Below, one piece after another: positions 25,701 to 32,988 of a stretch of DNA of 64,000 nucleotides. Where the stretch lies: the NCBI GenBank assembly GCA_902792815.1, contig CADBAY010000012.1, positions 41,807 through 105,806 on the forward strand, in the 5' to 3' direction. Below the pieces are notes generated by a model. It was not told where the DNA came from and ran no database searches. It saw nothing but the letters and a program-made list of their open reading frames with translations. Positions within the stretch are counted from its first letter, which is position 1, and the number at the start of each line of letters is the position of its first letter. A program made the position numbers and the translations under genes. Source of the DNA: an uncultured Bacteroidia bacterium. GTDB lineage: Bacteria > Bacteroidota > Bacteroidia > Bacteroidales > UBA932.

Positions 25701-26083
25701 TCGACCTGAGTGATGGCGCCGGTCAGGTTGACCTTTTTCTGGACACCGTAACCTACGACCACAGTCTCTTCAAGAGTCATGGCGTCGTCCTCAAGGGTGA
25801 CGTTCACGACCTCCTGGCTTGCAGGCACAGGAACAGATTTTGACTGATAGCCGAGGCTGGAGAATACCAGGACCACATCTTTTGACGGCACTTTCAGTGA
25901 GAAACTGCCATCCGCTCCGGAGACGGTACCGTTGGTGGTGCCTTCTACGAGAACTCCTACTCCGGGCAGCGGTAGCTGCGAGGAGTCGAGAACCGTTCCC
26001 CGGACCGTACGGTTCTGCGCTTGCAGCCATGTGGCGGACAACAGCATCAGAGCCGTGATGGTGAGAATTTTGGCTAATCTCAT
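22793..26083 (-). CDS. SusC/RagA-family TonB-dependent transporter
   Basis: A 1096-residue outer-membrane protein. It has a signal peptide (residues 1-22, ending LQAQ), then a carboxypeptidase-D regulatory-like domain (VRGTVLDSSQLPLPGVGVLVEGT), and a TonB box region LEETVVVGYG near residue 110. The plug domain has SVPGLNI and LNIRGYTSINGGSPLVLIDGIEG, and a long beta-barrel ends in the aromatic C-terminus FGIDITF. There is no N-terminal STN domain, so signalling to an anti-sigma factor is not expected, and no sigma/anti-sigma pair is nearby. It imports ligand captured by SusD, with energy from TonB-ExbBD. The preceding gene is a phosphoesterase, 41 bp upstream. Confidence 0.96.
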   Translation of the reverse strand: MRLAKILTITALMLLSATWLQAQNRTVRGTVLDSSQLPLPGVGVLVEGTTNGTVSGADGSFSLKVPSKDVVLVFSSLGYQSKSVPVPASQEVVNVTLEDDAMTLEETVVVGYGVQKKVNLTGAITQVESKQLENRSAHNLTTMLQGSVPGLNISTSSGNPGSTGSLNIRGYTSINGGSPLVLIDGIEGNINRINPQDVQSISIIKDASSAAVYGARAAYGVILVTTKDGGEDKNKATVRYSGRWGVEMPTTSTDWETTGYWSVYTINKFWYESKGSNYVNYTAEDMRELLARVHDKTENPERPWVVIKDGKYKYYANTDWWHELYNDVHPTTNHSVSISGGNKAVKYYLSGQYDRQQGMVKARPDVYEKYNLRAKIDARINKYARISNNTNFWVGTYDFPGLADIQDSFAYGDRHAPACFTLKNPDGTWVYFVDALGYRVCNGRHWAYASNNLNIEKRTDFANTTELTVTPVKNFTLKANYSYRSYINHDTHRRNLIEYSQYPGQVVVYNNGGAFDNYMTEKNSENIRTTWNVYGTYDNTWADAHHFTAMAGFNYDAYHYKDVWAKGYDLITTELSDLDLISTATRQPEVNGGQTAWSTAGFFGRLNYDFKGRYLFEASARYDGSSRFATGHKWGFFPSVSVGWRISEEPFFSPLRPTVNNLKLRASYGTLGNQNVDNYSYIRLINFKTFDAFNFGDNVMARYTNVDAPVASDKTWETSKQWNLGLDLAMWGNKLEFTAEAYIRDTVGMLTDGMDLPAVYGATVPQMNAADLRTKGYELSISWRDSFNLLGSPFEYFVKPILSEYRSNITKFKNDTKLLSNYYEGMELGEIWGFHVDGLFASDAEAKEYTSRVDQSYCNANLNGGWKAGDLKYADLGGKVTYDDKGNVISNEPDGVIGIGANTLADHGDRIYLGNSLPRLHYGLSTGFAWKGIDVSVFFEGTGDHYWYPARYNFDFWGPFSLGYPTFLAKNFLDKCWSEDNPNAYFPRPRSNVASNGGGELGRVNDRYLQNIRYLRFKNITVGYELPKKLISHVGLEGLRVYFSGENLAYWSPITKVTDHLDPESCFNRGSDPVDDLNNTSYPWQKTFMFGIDITF

Positions 26084-26124
26084 AATAATAGTTTGTGGTT
26101 AAACAATTGTGGTTGAATAAAGAA

Positions 26125-28080
26125 TTATTTGTTCTTGTAGTCGGCGATGTTGAAAGCCTTGGGCCGGACCATCGTTTCGGTGTAAGTCTTGCCGTTGCGG
26201 TCCGTGACCGTTACGGTGACGGTCGAATTGGCGCTGGAGGCCTTGGCCTGGAAGAAGTGAGGCCAGGAAGTGGTCAGGAAGCTGGGCGTAGATGAACCGG
26301 CGGTCTTGCAGCGTTCCGCCGATAACGCTACCACGTGTACGGGGTCGTAAGCTGTAACCTGCGATACGGCAAGTTCTTTGCCGTTCTCAGTAATGCTCAC
26401 CGTCCAATCCGGATCGTAGTCCCATACATTGACCAGTATCGTGTTTGCCGGATAATTGGCGACCGCGGTGGAGAACTTGATGAAATCTTTGTGGTTGGCA
26501 CCTAAAGAAGGAACAATGACCTCCTTGACCTTGTTCATGTCGTATGCGCGGAACTGGTAATCAATGTCATGACCGGCACTCTGGTAAGTGTGGGTGAAGT
26601 TCTTGCCGTTGAAAGTCCAAATACCAAAGCCGCCCGGTGCTCCGTCCTGCGAGAGGTGGATGCCGTTGGTAAGGTACCCCGACCACCACCACGACGCGCA
26701 TACGGCGCCGCAGTTATGCTCCGAGAAGATAGCCGAATGCTTGCGGTTGAATACGTTGTGGGTATGTCCGCTGAGGAAGTGGACGTTATGGGTCTTGACG
26801 GCGGATATGAACTCGGAAAGGTTGCCCTCGCCCGGCGCATCGGCTCCGTTGAGATAGGTGTTGCTCCAGCCGGTGGCTCCCGAAGGGTAAGATACAGGAG
26901 CGTGAGAAGTGATGAAAACGGGCGTGTCTTTGTCAACGTAAGCGAGGTCCTTTACGAGCCATGCCATCTGTTCGGCGGTATAGTTGCGCTTGTAGTCGCC
27001 GCGCAGCTCCGAACCGGTGCCTACATTGTTGTAGTCTATGTTGTCCATCACGATGAAGTGGATCTGCCCCAAGTTGAATGAATAGTATGTGGGGGCGATG
27101 TCACGGGTGTAACGGAACGACTTGTTGTAATCTCCCACGGAGTTCATGTCGTTGTCGTGATTGCCCATCGTGTGGAAGAAGGTGACGTTGCTGAAAGAGC
27201 TGTTCATGGTCCCCAGATACTGAGGGAACTGGTATGACTTGCTGTACCAGTACAGGTCCCAGGTCATGTCGCCGAGGGTCATGACGTAGTTCTTTCCTCC
27301 GGTGGCGGAAAGGGCTGAGTTAAAAGTCTTGGCCAGCTGGTTGAACTGCTTGATGTCGTCGGTGCGGTTGGCCAGGTGCATGTCTCCGCAGACGAAAAGG
27401 GTGAAACGGTCGTTATCGGTTTTGATAAGTTCGAAATCCTTGCGCTCGGGCACGCTCTCGGGCTGGCTGAGAGTGGCGTGGAACTGCGGCAGAACGCCCT
27501 GGCAGGGGACTTCATAGCCGCTGGGGATTATGACGAACACATATTTCCATTTTTTGTTGGATTTGATCTGGTAAATGCCGTGGCTGTCGGTCTTTACTAT
27601 TTCCGCGCCGTCAGATACCAGAACGTCGCTGACGGGCTTGCCTCCGCACAGGACAAGGCCGTAGATGTTGGTGCCGGGGTCGGGCTCGACGTTAAGAGAT
27701 GCAATAATGTTGAGGTTGATGGTGCCTACATAATTGTTGACTTCGTTGCGGCGGATATAAACTCTGTATGTGCCGCTGGTGACTCCCTCCGGCAGGGAAA
27801 AAGTGAGGAGCGAGCCATCGTTGATATAGGTGATGGGACAAATGTAGTCGGTGTTGGCGGCGGAGCGTAGGACTACTGCGTCCGAGGAGTTTATGTGGGT
27901 GAGTCCGCGAAGCTCGATACTGATGTCGTTTCCTTCTTCTATTTCTATGTCGGAAGAGAGCGAAACGTTGGTAACTACAATCTTGGGAAGTTGCTCAGGC
28001 TCCGGCTGTTTGGTGCAGGAAACAGCGGCAAAAGCCAGCAAAACCACAATTGGAAGCATTCTAAGATGTCTAGTGTTCAT
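26125..28080 (-). CDS. Calcineurin-like metallophosphoesterase lipoprotein
   Basis: A 651-residue lipoprotein (signal MNTRHLRMLPIVVLLAFAAVSC). Residues 35-130 are an Ig/TIG-like beta domain. The following segment (IYGLVLCGGKPVSDVLVSDG...) resembles the N-terminal metallophosphoesterase accessory domain. The catalytic domain has the metal ligands in order: FVCGDMHLANR, MTLGDMTWD, TMGNHDNDMNS, FITSHAPVS and LSGHTHNVFNR. The C-terminal 130 residues are an accessory beta domain. It should hydrolyse a phosphomonoester or phosphodiester at the cell surface or in the periplasm. It is the first gene of the four-gene SusC/SusD operon, which implies that the imported ligand is phosphorylated or is freed by removing phosphate. 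Confidence 0.87.
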   Translation of the reverse strand: MNTRHLRMLPIVVLLAFAAVSCTKQPEPEQLPKIVVTNVSLSSDIEIEEGNDISIELRGLTHINSSDAVVLRSAANTDYICPITYINDGSLLTFSLPEGVTSGTYRVYIRRNEVNNYVGTINLNIIASLNVEPDPGTNIYGLVLCGGKPVSDVLVSDGAEIVKTDSHGIYQIKSNKKWKYVFVIIPSGYEVPCQGVLPQFHATLSQPESVPERKDFELIKTDNDRFTLFVCGDMHLANRTDDIKQFNQLAKTFNSALSATGGKNYVMTLGDMTWDLYWYSKSYQFPQYLGTMNSSFSNVTFFHTMGNHDNDMNSVGDYNKSFRYTRDIAPTYYSFNLGQIHFIVMDNIDYNNVGTGSELRGDYKRNYTAEQMAWLVKDLAYVDKDTPVFITSHAPVSYPSGATGWSNTYLNGADAPGEGNLSEFISAVKTHNVHFLSGHTHNVFNRKHSAIFSEHNCGAVCASWWWSGYLTNGIHLSQDGAPGGFGIWTFNGKNFTHTYQSAGHDIDYQFRAYDMNKVKEVIVPSLGANHKDFIKFSTAVANYPANTILVNVWDYDPDWTVSITENGKELAVSQVTAYDPVHVVALSAERCKTAGSSTPSFLTTSWPHFFQAKASSANSTVTVTVTDRNGKTYTETMVRPKAFNIADYKNK

Positions 28081-28110
28081 CTATGTGAGTTGGTTTTGTT
28101 TTATAATTTA

Positions 28111-28142
28111 TAAAAGTAGTATAATAAGATGAGAAAAACAAG
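28111..28142 (-). promoter_or_regulatory. Possible promoter of the SusC/SusD operon
   Basis: On the minus strand CTTG (28139-28142) and TACTTTTA (28111-28118) are 20 bp apart. Each differs by one base from the TTTG and TAnnTTTG consensus. The gap to the phosphoesterase start is 30 bp. A small AT-rich hairpin (28143-28159, loop TCG) with a T run on the plus strand lies just beside it. Confidence 0.4.
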
Positions 28143-28201
28143 CAAAACTTCGAGTTTTGGTTTTTTGCAACTTGCTATTGCGGATTTAGCTGAAAAAACA
28201 T

Positions 28202-28209
28202 TAAATTTG
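28202..28209 (+). promoter_or_regulatory. Predicted -7 element of the rny promoter
   Basis: TAAATTTG matches TAnnTTTG exactly and lies 18 bp upstream of the rny start codon. A TTTA at 28184-28187 occupies roughly the -33 position but is a poor match. The promoter sits in the 147 bp gap shared with the divergent SusC/SusD operon. Confidence 0.55.
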
Positions 28210-28227
28210 TAGGTTCTAAATATAAAA

Positions 28228-29769
28228 ATGATGATTTTGTACTATATCCTAGCAGCCATTGCAGGCGCAGTTATTGCCCTGGCAATTTATATAGCGGCAA
28301 GCCGTATCGCCCTGAAGGGCCGGGCAGCCGCAATCATTGAAAAAGCGGAACTCGAAGGTGAGAATATCAAACAGCAGAAAATCCTTCAGGCAAAAGAGCG
28401 TTTCCTTCAGCTCAAGAGCGAGCACGACCAAAAAGTCGGTCAGCGTAACAACGAACTCCGCGAGAGAGAAAACAATATCAAGAGCCGCGAACTCCAGCTC
28501 AAAGAACAGGAAAAAGATCTTGGAAAGCGCCAGCATGACCTTGACTCGCAGCGCGGGCAGGTGAATGCTCAGAAGGCGGTTCTCGAATCGAAAATGGAAG
28601 AGGCTGAGCAGCTTCGCTCGCAGGCCAACCGCCAGCTTGAAACCATTGCCGGAATGAGCGCTCAGGAAGCCAAGAATATGCTCGTCGAAAACATGAAGGC
28701 CGAGGCCCGAACCGAGGCTCAGGCATACATCAACGAGACCATGGACGAGGCCAGGCTGAATGCGGCCAAGGAGGCTAAACGTATTGTTATCAATACTATA
28801 CAGCGCACTGCCACTGAGACGGCCATCGAGAATGCCGTAACTACTTTCCCTATTGACAACGACGAGGTCAAGGGCCGCATCATCGGACGTGAAGGCCGTA
28901 ACATACGCGCCCTGGAAGCCGCAACAGGTGTCGAGATTGTGGTGGACGATACTCCGGATGCCATCCTGATCAGCGCTTTCGACCCTGTGCGCCGTGAGGT
29001 AGCCCGCCTGTCGCTTCACCAGCTGGTCATCGACGGCCGCATTCATCCCGCACGTATCGAGGAAGTGGTGGCCAAGGTGAGCAAGCAGCTTGAGGAAGAA
29101 ATACTCGAAACCGGTAAGCGTACCTGCATCGACCTGGGCATCCACGGTCTTAACCTCGAACTTGTGAGGATGATAGGCCGCATGAAGTACCGCAGCTCCT
29201 ATGGACAGAACCTGCTGCAGCACTCACGTGAAGTTGCAAATATCTGTGCCATAATGGCTTCCGAACTTGGCCTCAATCCCAAGATTGCAAAGCGCGCAGG
29301 CCTCCTGCACGATATCGGCAAGGTGTCGGAAGATGAGCCTGAACTGCCTCACGCCCTTCTTGGCGCCCGCCTTGCCGAGCAATACAAGGAGCGTCCCGAG
29401 ATTGTGAACTGTATCGGAGCTCACCACGAGGAGATGGAGATGACCAGCATCTACGCACCTCTCGTGCTGGTGGGAGACGCAATATCCGGAGCCCGTCCCG
29501 GTGCCCGCCGCGAGGTCATAGAGTCTTACATCAAGCGTCTTAAGGGCATGGAAGACCTGGCAGCTTCTTATCCGGGCGTTACCAAGTCTTACGCCATCCA
29601 GGCCGGCCGCGAGCTTCGTGTCATCGTGGGTGCCGACGAAGTCAGCGACGATCAGGCTGCACGCCTCTCTACCGATATCGCACAGCGCATCCAGGACGAA
29701 ATGACTTATCCCGGACAGGTCAAGATTACGGTTATCCGTGAGACCCGCAGCGTAGCAATCGCCAAGTAA
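28228..29769 (+). CDS. rny: Ribonuclease Y
   Basis: A 513-residue membrane-anchored endoribonuclease. There is an N-terminal TM helix (residues 1-25) and a long coiled coil (about 30-190, with repeated E/K/Q-rich heptads). A KH domain contains [31 protein letters not shown]. The HD domain has [25 protein letters not shown] and [10 protein letters not shown], and the protein ends with [32 protein letters not shown]. The domain order and length are those of the family. It initiates mRNA decay at the inner membrane. In many Bacteroidales rny directly follows zapA. Here a 9.4 kb SusC/SusD locus lies between them. Confidence 0.97.
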   Translation: MMILYYILAAIAGAVIALAIYIAASRIALKGRAAAIIEKAELEGENIKQQKILQAKERFLQLKSEHDQKVGQRNNELRERENNIKSRELQLKEQEKDLGKRQHDLDSQRGQVNAQKAVLESKMEEAEQLRSQANRQLETIAGMSAQEAKNMLVENMKAEARTEAQAYINETMDEARLNAAKEAKRIVINTIQRTATETAIENAVTTFPIDNDEVKGRIIGREGRNIRALEAATGVEIVVDDTPDAILISAFDPVRREVARLSLHQLVIDGRIHPARIEEVVAKVSKQLEEEILETGKRTCIDLGIHGLNLELVRMIGRMKYRSSYGQNLLQHSREVANICAIMASELGLNPKIAKRAGLLHDIGKVSEDEPELPHALLGARLAEQYKERPEIVNCIGAHHEEMEMTSIYAPLVLVGDAISGARPGARREVIESYIKRLKGMEDLAASYPGVTKSYAIQAGRELRVIVGADEVSDDQAARLSTDIAQRIQDEMTYPGQVKITVIRETRSVAIAK

Positions 29770-29778
29770 GTTCAGGCG

Positions 29779-29856
29779 CGGTCAAAAAGCACTGATCCCT
29801 CCGGAGCCCATAAAACTTGGGAAAAGGGCTCCGGAGGGATCAGTGCTTTTTGACCG
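29779..29856. terminator. Perfect 30-bp inverted repeat, bidirectional terminator
   Basis: Bases 29780-29809 are the exact reverse complement of 29826-29855. The pair 29779/29856 adds one more, and the loop is 16 nt. The outer part of the stem is A/T-rich (TCAAAAAGC / GCTTTTTGA), so each strand ends in a T run. It lies between convergent rny and the L,D-transpeptidase gene and abuts the stop codon of the latter. The stem is far longer than a normal intrinsic terminator. Confidence 0.8.
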
Positions 29857-30444
29857 TCAGCGGATTGATATGACGAGTCCGCTGTCGGCCGTGGTGAGAA
29901 TCTTTTTCATGAGGCGCTTTTCAAGTGCGACACATCCGCCGGTCCAGCTTTTGGCCCCTTTGCAGTGGATAAAGATGGCCGACCCGAGTGGCCAAACGCA
30001 CTCTTTGTTGAAGTCGGTCTCCAGGCCATAGTCGTATTCGGGCGAAATCTCCCACATGTACTCTCCGCTTATGTCGGTCTGGTCGCCGTTGCCCCAGCCG
30101 GCCAGCTGCAGTATGCGGTTGTAGCAAGGGCCCTCCTCATCGCAAGCTATGGTGCCGGGACGTACATCAATCCAGGGGAGAGCAGTGCCGGGGTTGGGGA
30201 GTATGCCGAAAGCCCTTAGGGGGCGTAACTCCCCGACGGGCGTTTTGGCGTCGCCTTCCCGCGTTTTCCCAATGCCGTTTTTGCCGATAAATGCTTTGCA
30301 GCGGCCGGACAGTTTCCACCTTCCGTCATCCTGCTTTAAATAATACCGGGCAAGAGCGTCGGAACCGCCCGTGTGCTCTACAATCAACAGCTGGCGGACG
30401 GCTGCGTCCGCGGCAAGACGTCGTTTAATACTGCTCCAGTCCAT
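29857..30444 (-). CDS. L,D-transpeptidase (YkuD)-like protein
   Basis: 195 residues with the YkuD fold. FIGKNGIGKTREGDAKTPVGEL (residues 52-73) is the typical substrate-channel region (G-x-x-x-T-P-x-G). The catalytic site is FIHCKGAKSWTGGCVAL, with H160 and nucleophile C171 (T-G-G-C-V replaces the more common S-H-G-C-V/I). These enzymes form or exchange meso-DAP cross-links in peptidoglycan, or attach proteins to it. No signal peptide or TM helix is visible at the start, which is odd for a periplasmic enzyme. The true start may differ, or the protein may belong to a YafK-like cytoplasmic-looking subgroup. It lies alone between two long inverted repeats. Confidence 0.8.
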   Translation of the reverse strand: MDWSSIKRRLAADAAVRQLLIVEHTGGSDALARYYLKQDDGRWKLSGRCKAFIGKNGIGKTREGDAKTPVGELRPLRAFGILPNPGTALPWIDVRPGTIACDEEGPCYNRILQLAGWGNGDQTDISGEYMWEISPEYDYGLETDFNKECVWPLGSAIFIHCKGAKSWTGGCVALEKRLMKKILTTADSGLVISIR

Positions 30445-30461
30445 AATGATACTCTTTTTGC

Positions 30462-30516
30462 ACGGTTAAGCTGCTGCTGAGCGCAGACGGTCTGCCCTCA
30501 GCAGCAACTTAACCGT
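30462..30516. repeat. Near-perfect 27-bp inverted repeat
   Basis: Bases 30462-30488 pair with 30490-30516 with two mismatches; the effective loop is CGG inside GCAGA/TCTGC. One arm ends on the first base of the permease stop codon. On the minus strand it follows that stop directly, but it is followed by an A run rather than a T run. It looks more like an mRNA 3'-end stabiliser than a textbook terminator. Confidence 0.7.
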
Positions 30517-31304
30517 CATTTCTTTATAAACAATATTGCCATTAGCGGCAGGGCCAGAAGCGCCATCGTGGCGCTGACCGGCAGGTAAATGCCAAAGTTG
30601 ACATATTGCACCACCATATAGGTGATAAGCAACAGCGCCACACCCATTCCCGATGAAATGAGATAATGCACCCGTATGTCTTCCTTTTTGCATATTATCC
30701 TGCTCAGGTTGGGGACGCCAAGTGATATGAAACCTATTGGCCCGCAAATGCTTACGGCACTTGTCACCAGGCACATGATGGCCAGCAGGCTGAGCGCTTT
30801 GTGAGGCTTGCTCAATTCTATTTCGCTGCGGAAATGCCGCGTCAGATGGCCGCTGTCAATCAAGGCCGCCGCAAGACCTGCGGCAAACAAGCAAAGCGAA
30901 AATATTATATCTCCGGTCGTGACCCCTTCAAGCCTGAAGTTGGCCGCGCCCCAGAGGTAGTACTGCTTGAGCAAGTCTCCGTTAGGAGCATTGGTTACCA
31001 CGATCGTGCCCAGAGAACCGATGAAAGTACCGAACAGGATTCCGAATGTGATGAGACTCTGTGTATTAACTCGAAGGGTTACAAAAAAGCACACCAAAGT
31101 GCATATCAGGGTGCAGACAAAACTGCCTACGGTCAGCGAGCACCAACCCGACATGGTCGCGGCGGCCGCTCCAAGGCATGCGGCGCTGCCAAGGCCCAGA
31201 GAATAAACGTCTCCCAGCTGGTTACGCCACAGATACTGCATCTGGATTCCTCCAACGGGGAGGGCGATGCCGGAGATAAGAACGTAAAGAAGGCTCAGCA
31301 GCAT
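30516..31304 (-). CDS. FecCD-type ABC transporter permease, N-terminally short
   Basis: A 262-residue membrane protein with about eight hydrophobic segments. The C-terminal part SICGPIGFISLGVPNLSRIICKKEDIRVHY matches the FecCD motif G-P-I-G-F-x-x-L-x-x-P-x-L-x-R, and LPVSATMALLALPLMAILF matches the family's end. The N-terminus (LISGIALPVGGIQMQYLWRNQLGDVYSLGLGSAACLGAA) corresponds to the region after the first helix of full-length permeases, so about 60-70 residues are missing at the front. Family members import iron siderophores, haem or cobalamin with an ATPase and a binding protein, and neither is encoded nearby. The gene starts 3 bp after the FAD oxidoreductase stop. It may be a degenerate or specialised permease. 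Confidence 0.72.
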   Translation of the reverse strand: MLLSLLYVLISGIALPVGGIQMQYLWRNQLGDVYSLGLGSAACLGAAAATMSGWCSLTVGSFVCTLICTLVCFFVTLRVNTQSLITFGILFGTFIGSLGTIVVTNAPNGDLLKQYYLWGAANFRLEGVTTGDIIFSLCLFAAGLAAALIDSGHLTRHFRSEIELSKPHKALSLLAIMCLVTSAVSICGPIGFISLGVPNLSRIICKKEDIRVHYLISSGMGVALLLITYMVVQYVNFGIYLPVSATMALLALPLMAILFIKK

Positions 31305-31307
31305 ACC

Positions 31308-32786
31308 TTATCCGAGGAATACATTCTGCTCCAGGAGGCTCTTTCGCAGGTCGGCGTAATCCAGAGACGAGGGCGTAGTGCCGTTGAGCAGGCATAGCGC
31401 AGCCGCGGTACCGGCGGCCTGGCCTATGGCCATGGCCGGAGGCATTACGCGTATTGCTCCCGCGGCGGCTGAATCGGCGCTGATGCACCGTCCGGCTAGC
31501 AGCAGGCCGCCTACGCCGGCGGGAAGCAGGCAACGGTAGGGGACTCCGTACATATCTTTTTGAATTGGCATGTACAGGCCTCCCGCGGGCCCTCCCATGG
31601 CACCGTGGACATCGATCGAATTGGCCGAAAGAAAAATGTTGTCATCGGGGATGACGCCGTCGATGAGATCCTGAACCGGAAGGACAAAATCGCCATGAAC
31701 GTGGCGTGACTCCCGTATGCCCATGGTTGAGCCCGTGCCCATAAGGGTGGCTTTTTCGCAACCGGGTACATATTTGTGGAAGAAGTTCATAAGCTCTTCC
31801 ACCTGTCGGCGGCCTTCGACTTCTGCAGCTGTGAGGTTCTCGGCGTCAGTAGCATCTACTCCATGAATACGGGTGCAGTTTATCACCCACTGGTCTTTCT
31901 CGACGCTGCGCCATATATTTACGCTTTTGCGTGCCAGGTCCCATTCGCCGGCCGCTTCGGCCTGGGCCACTCTCCAGTGAAGGCATCGGTAGCTTACCCC
32001 GTTGACGCGGCGGAATTCCGGCAGGTGGGGAACCACATCGGCGATCAGGCGGTCGGTATCGACGTTGTTGATGCGGAAAAACAGCGATGCCGGCTGGACC
32101 CTTCCGCTCTCGGGGTCTCCGAATACGCAAGGCGCCCCGGCACGATATGCGACGGTACCGTCGCCTGTGGCGTCGATTACCATTCGCGCGCGGGCAGCTT
32201 CAAGGCCGGAGGGCGTGAGCAGTACGGCGCCGCGTATGCTGTCGCCTTTCATGATGGGGCCGACAAAATTTGCATGGAAAAGAACTTTCACGCCGGCCTC
32301 GGCGCACAGCCGGTCATATACTTTTTTAAGGATTTCCGGATCGAAGGGCGTGCAATGGTCGTGGCCCTCGGTGATCCAGGCGGTAAACTCTGAAGTGTGG
32401 CGTATCTTTGACGGATGGATGGCGCCGCCTTCGGCAATCAGGCGGTCTACAATTTCTTCAAAGAGGCCACGGATGATCTGCCTCTCGCCCTTGGCGTCGT
32501 AACAAGTCATAAAAGGCCCTACAAGGCCTTTGGTGCCCATTCCGCCCAGGCAGTTGCCGTTGTCGATGAGCAGTACTTTGAGCCCTTTGCGGGCTGCTGC
32601 CACAGCTGCGCATACGCCGGCGGGTCCGCCTCCGACTACCAGCAGGTCGGCTTGGTATGATTCTTTAACATTGTCTAGCGCCGGGCAGTCGGCAAAACCG
32701 CCGTCCGCACAAGATGCTACTGACGGAAGCACTGCGGCTCCTGCAGCGGCAAGGCCTAAACGGCCCAGAAAAGAGCGTCTGTCCAT
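31308..32786 (-). CDS. Tat-exported FAD-dependent oxidoreductase
   Basis: 492 residues. The N-terminus MDRRSFLGRLGLAAAGAAVL is a twin-arginine signal (R-R-S-F-L), followed by a lipobox-like VASC. The FAD-binding motif is LLVVGGGPAGVCAAVAAARKG (G-x-G-x-x-G), then the family block LGGMGTKGLVGPF. A second FAD motif is ARMVIDATGDGTVAYRAGAP, and ICADSAAAGAIRVMPPAMAIGQAAGTAA-type sequence closes the fold. This matches the FAD_oxidored (PF12831) group, frequent in Bacteroidota and usually uncharacterised. Folding with cofactor before export through Tat fits a flavoprotein, and tatA and tatC are encoded elsewhere in this window. The substrate is unknown. The neighbours are a short FecCD-like permease and a 30-residue peptide gene. 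Confidence 0.85.
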   Translation of the reverse strand: MDRRSFLGRLGLAAAGAAVLPSVASCADGGFADCPALDNVKESYQADLLVVGGGPAGVCAAVAAARKGLKVLLIDNGNCLGGMGTKGLVGPFMTCYDAKGERQIIRGLFEEIVDRLIAEGGAIHPSKIRHTSEFTAWITEGHDHCTPFDPEILKKVYDRLCAEAGVKVLFHANFVGPIMKGDSIRGAVLLTPSGLEAARARMVIDATGDGTVAYRAGAPCVFGDPESGRVQPASLFFRINNVDTDRLIADVVPHLPEFRRVNGVSYRCLHWRVAQAEAAGEWDLARKSVNIWRSVEKDQWVINCTRIHGVDATDAENLTAAEVEGRRQVEELMNFFHKYVPGCEKATLMGTGSTMGIRESRHVHGDFVLPVQDLIDGVIPDDNIFLSANSIDVHGAMGGPAGGLYMPIQKDMYGVPYRCLLPAGVGGLLLAGRCISADSAAAGAIRVMPPAMAIGQAAGTAAALCLLNGTTPSSLDYADLRKSLLEQNVFLG

Positions 32787-32833
32787 TATTCGTAAGTTAG
32801 TCCTACCAAGATACGAATAATTGTTCAGAAAAG

Positions 32834-32926
32834 CTAAAATGCGGCCTCGAATTCGAGATCCAGATCGTCGATGAGGTTTTCGATTTCGGAGTAGTTCTCA
32901 ATCCAGAGTTTAATTTCCTTTGACAT
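32834..32926 (-). CDS. Small acidic peptide, 30 residues, unknown function
   Basis: An ATG at 32926 opens a 30-codon frame ending in TAG at 32834. The product begins MSKEIKLWIENYSEIENL and ends DLDLEFEAAF. It is strongly acidic, lacks cysteine and has no hydrophobic signal. It has its own canonical -7 element (TACCTTTG) 26 bp upstream and lies 47 bp before the FAD oxidoreductase start, so it may be the first gene or a leader peptide of that operon. It is too short for homology by eye. Coding potential is supported by start, stop and promoter placement only. Confidence 0.5.
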   Translation of the reverse strand: MSKEIKLWIENYSEIENLIDDLDLEFEAAF

Positions 32927-32951
32927 GGCACTTTCGTTTTAAATTCTGATG

Positions 32952-32988
32952 CAAAGGTACTGCCCTGTTTTGACAACTCTTGACAACT
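32952..32988 (-). promoter_or_regulatory. Promoter with tandem TTGACAACT repeats
   Basis: On the minus strand TACCTTTG (32952-32959) is an exact TAnnTTTG -7 element for the small peptide gene. No TTTG lies at the expected -33 position. Instead the 9-mer TTGACAACT (plus-strand reading) occurs twice, at 32970-32978 and 32980-32988, exactly 10 bp apart, one helical turn. This placement suggests an activator or repressor site. Confidence 0.55.

Noticed and set aside
29779-30516. Mobile element bounded by the two inverted repeats.
   Set aside because: The two repeats have unrelated sequences, there is no transposase, and no target-site duplication was seen.
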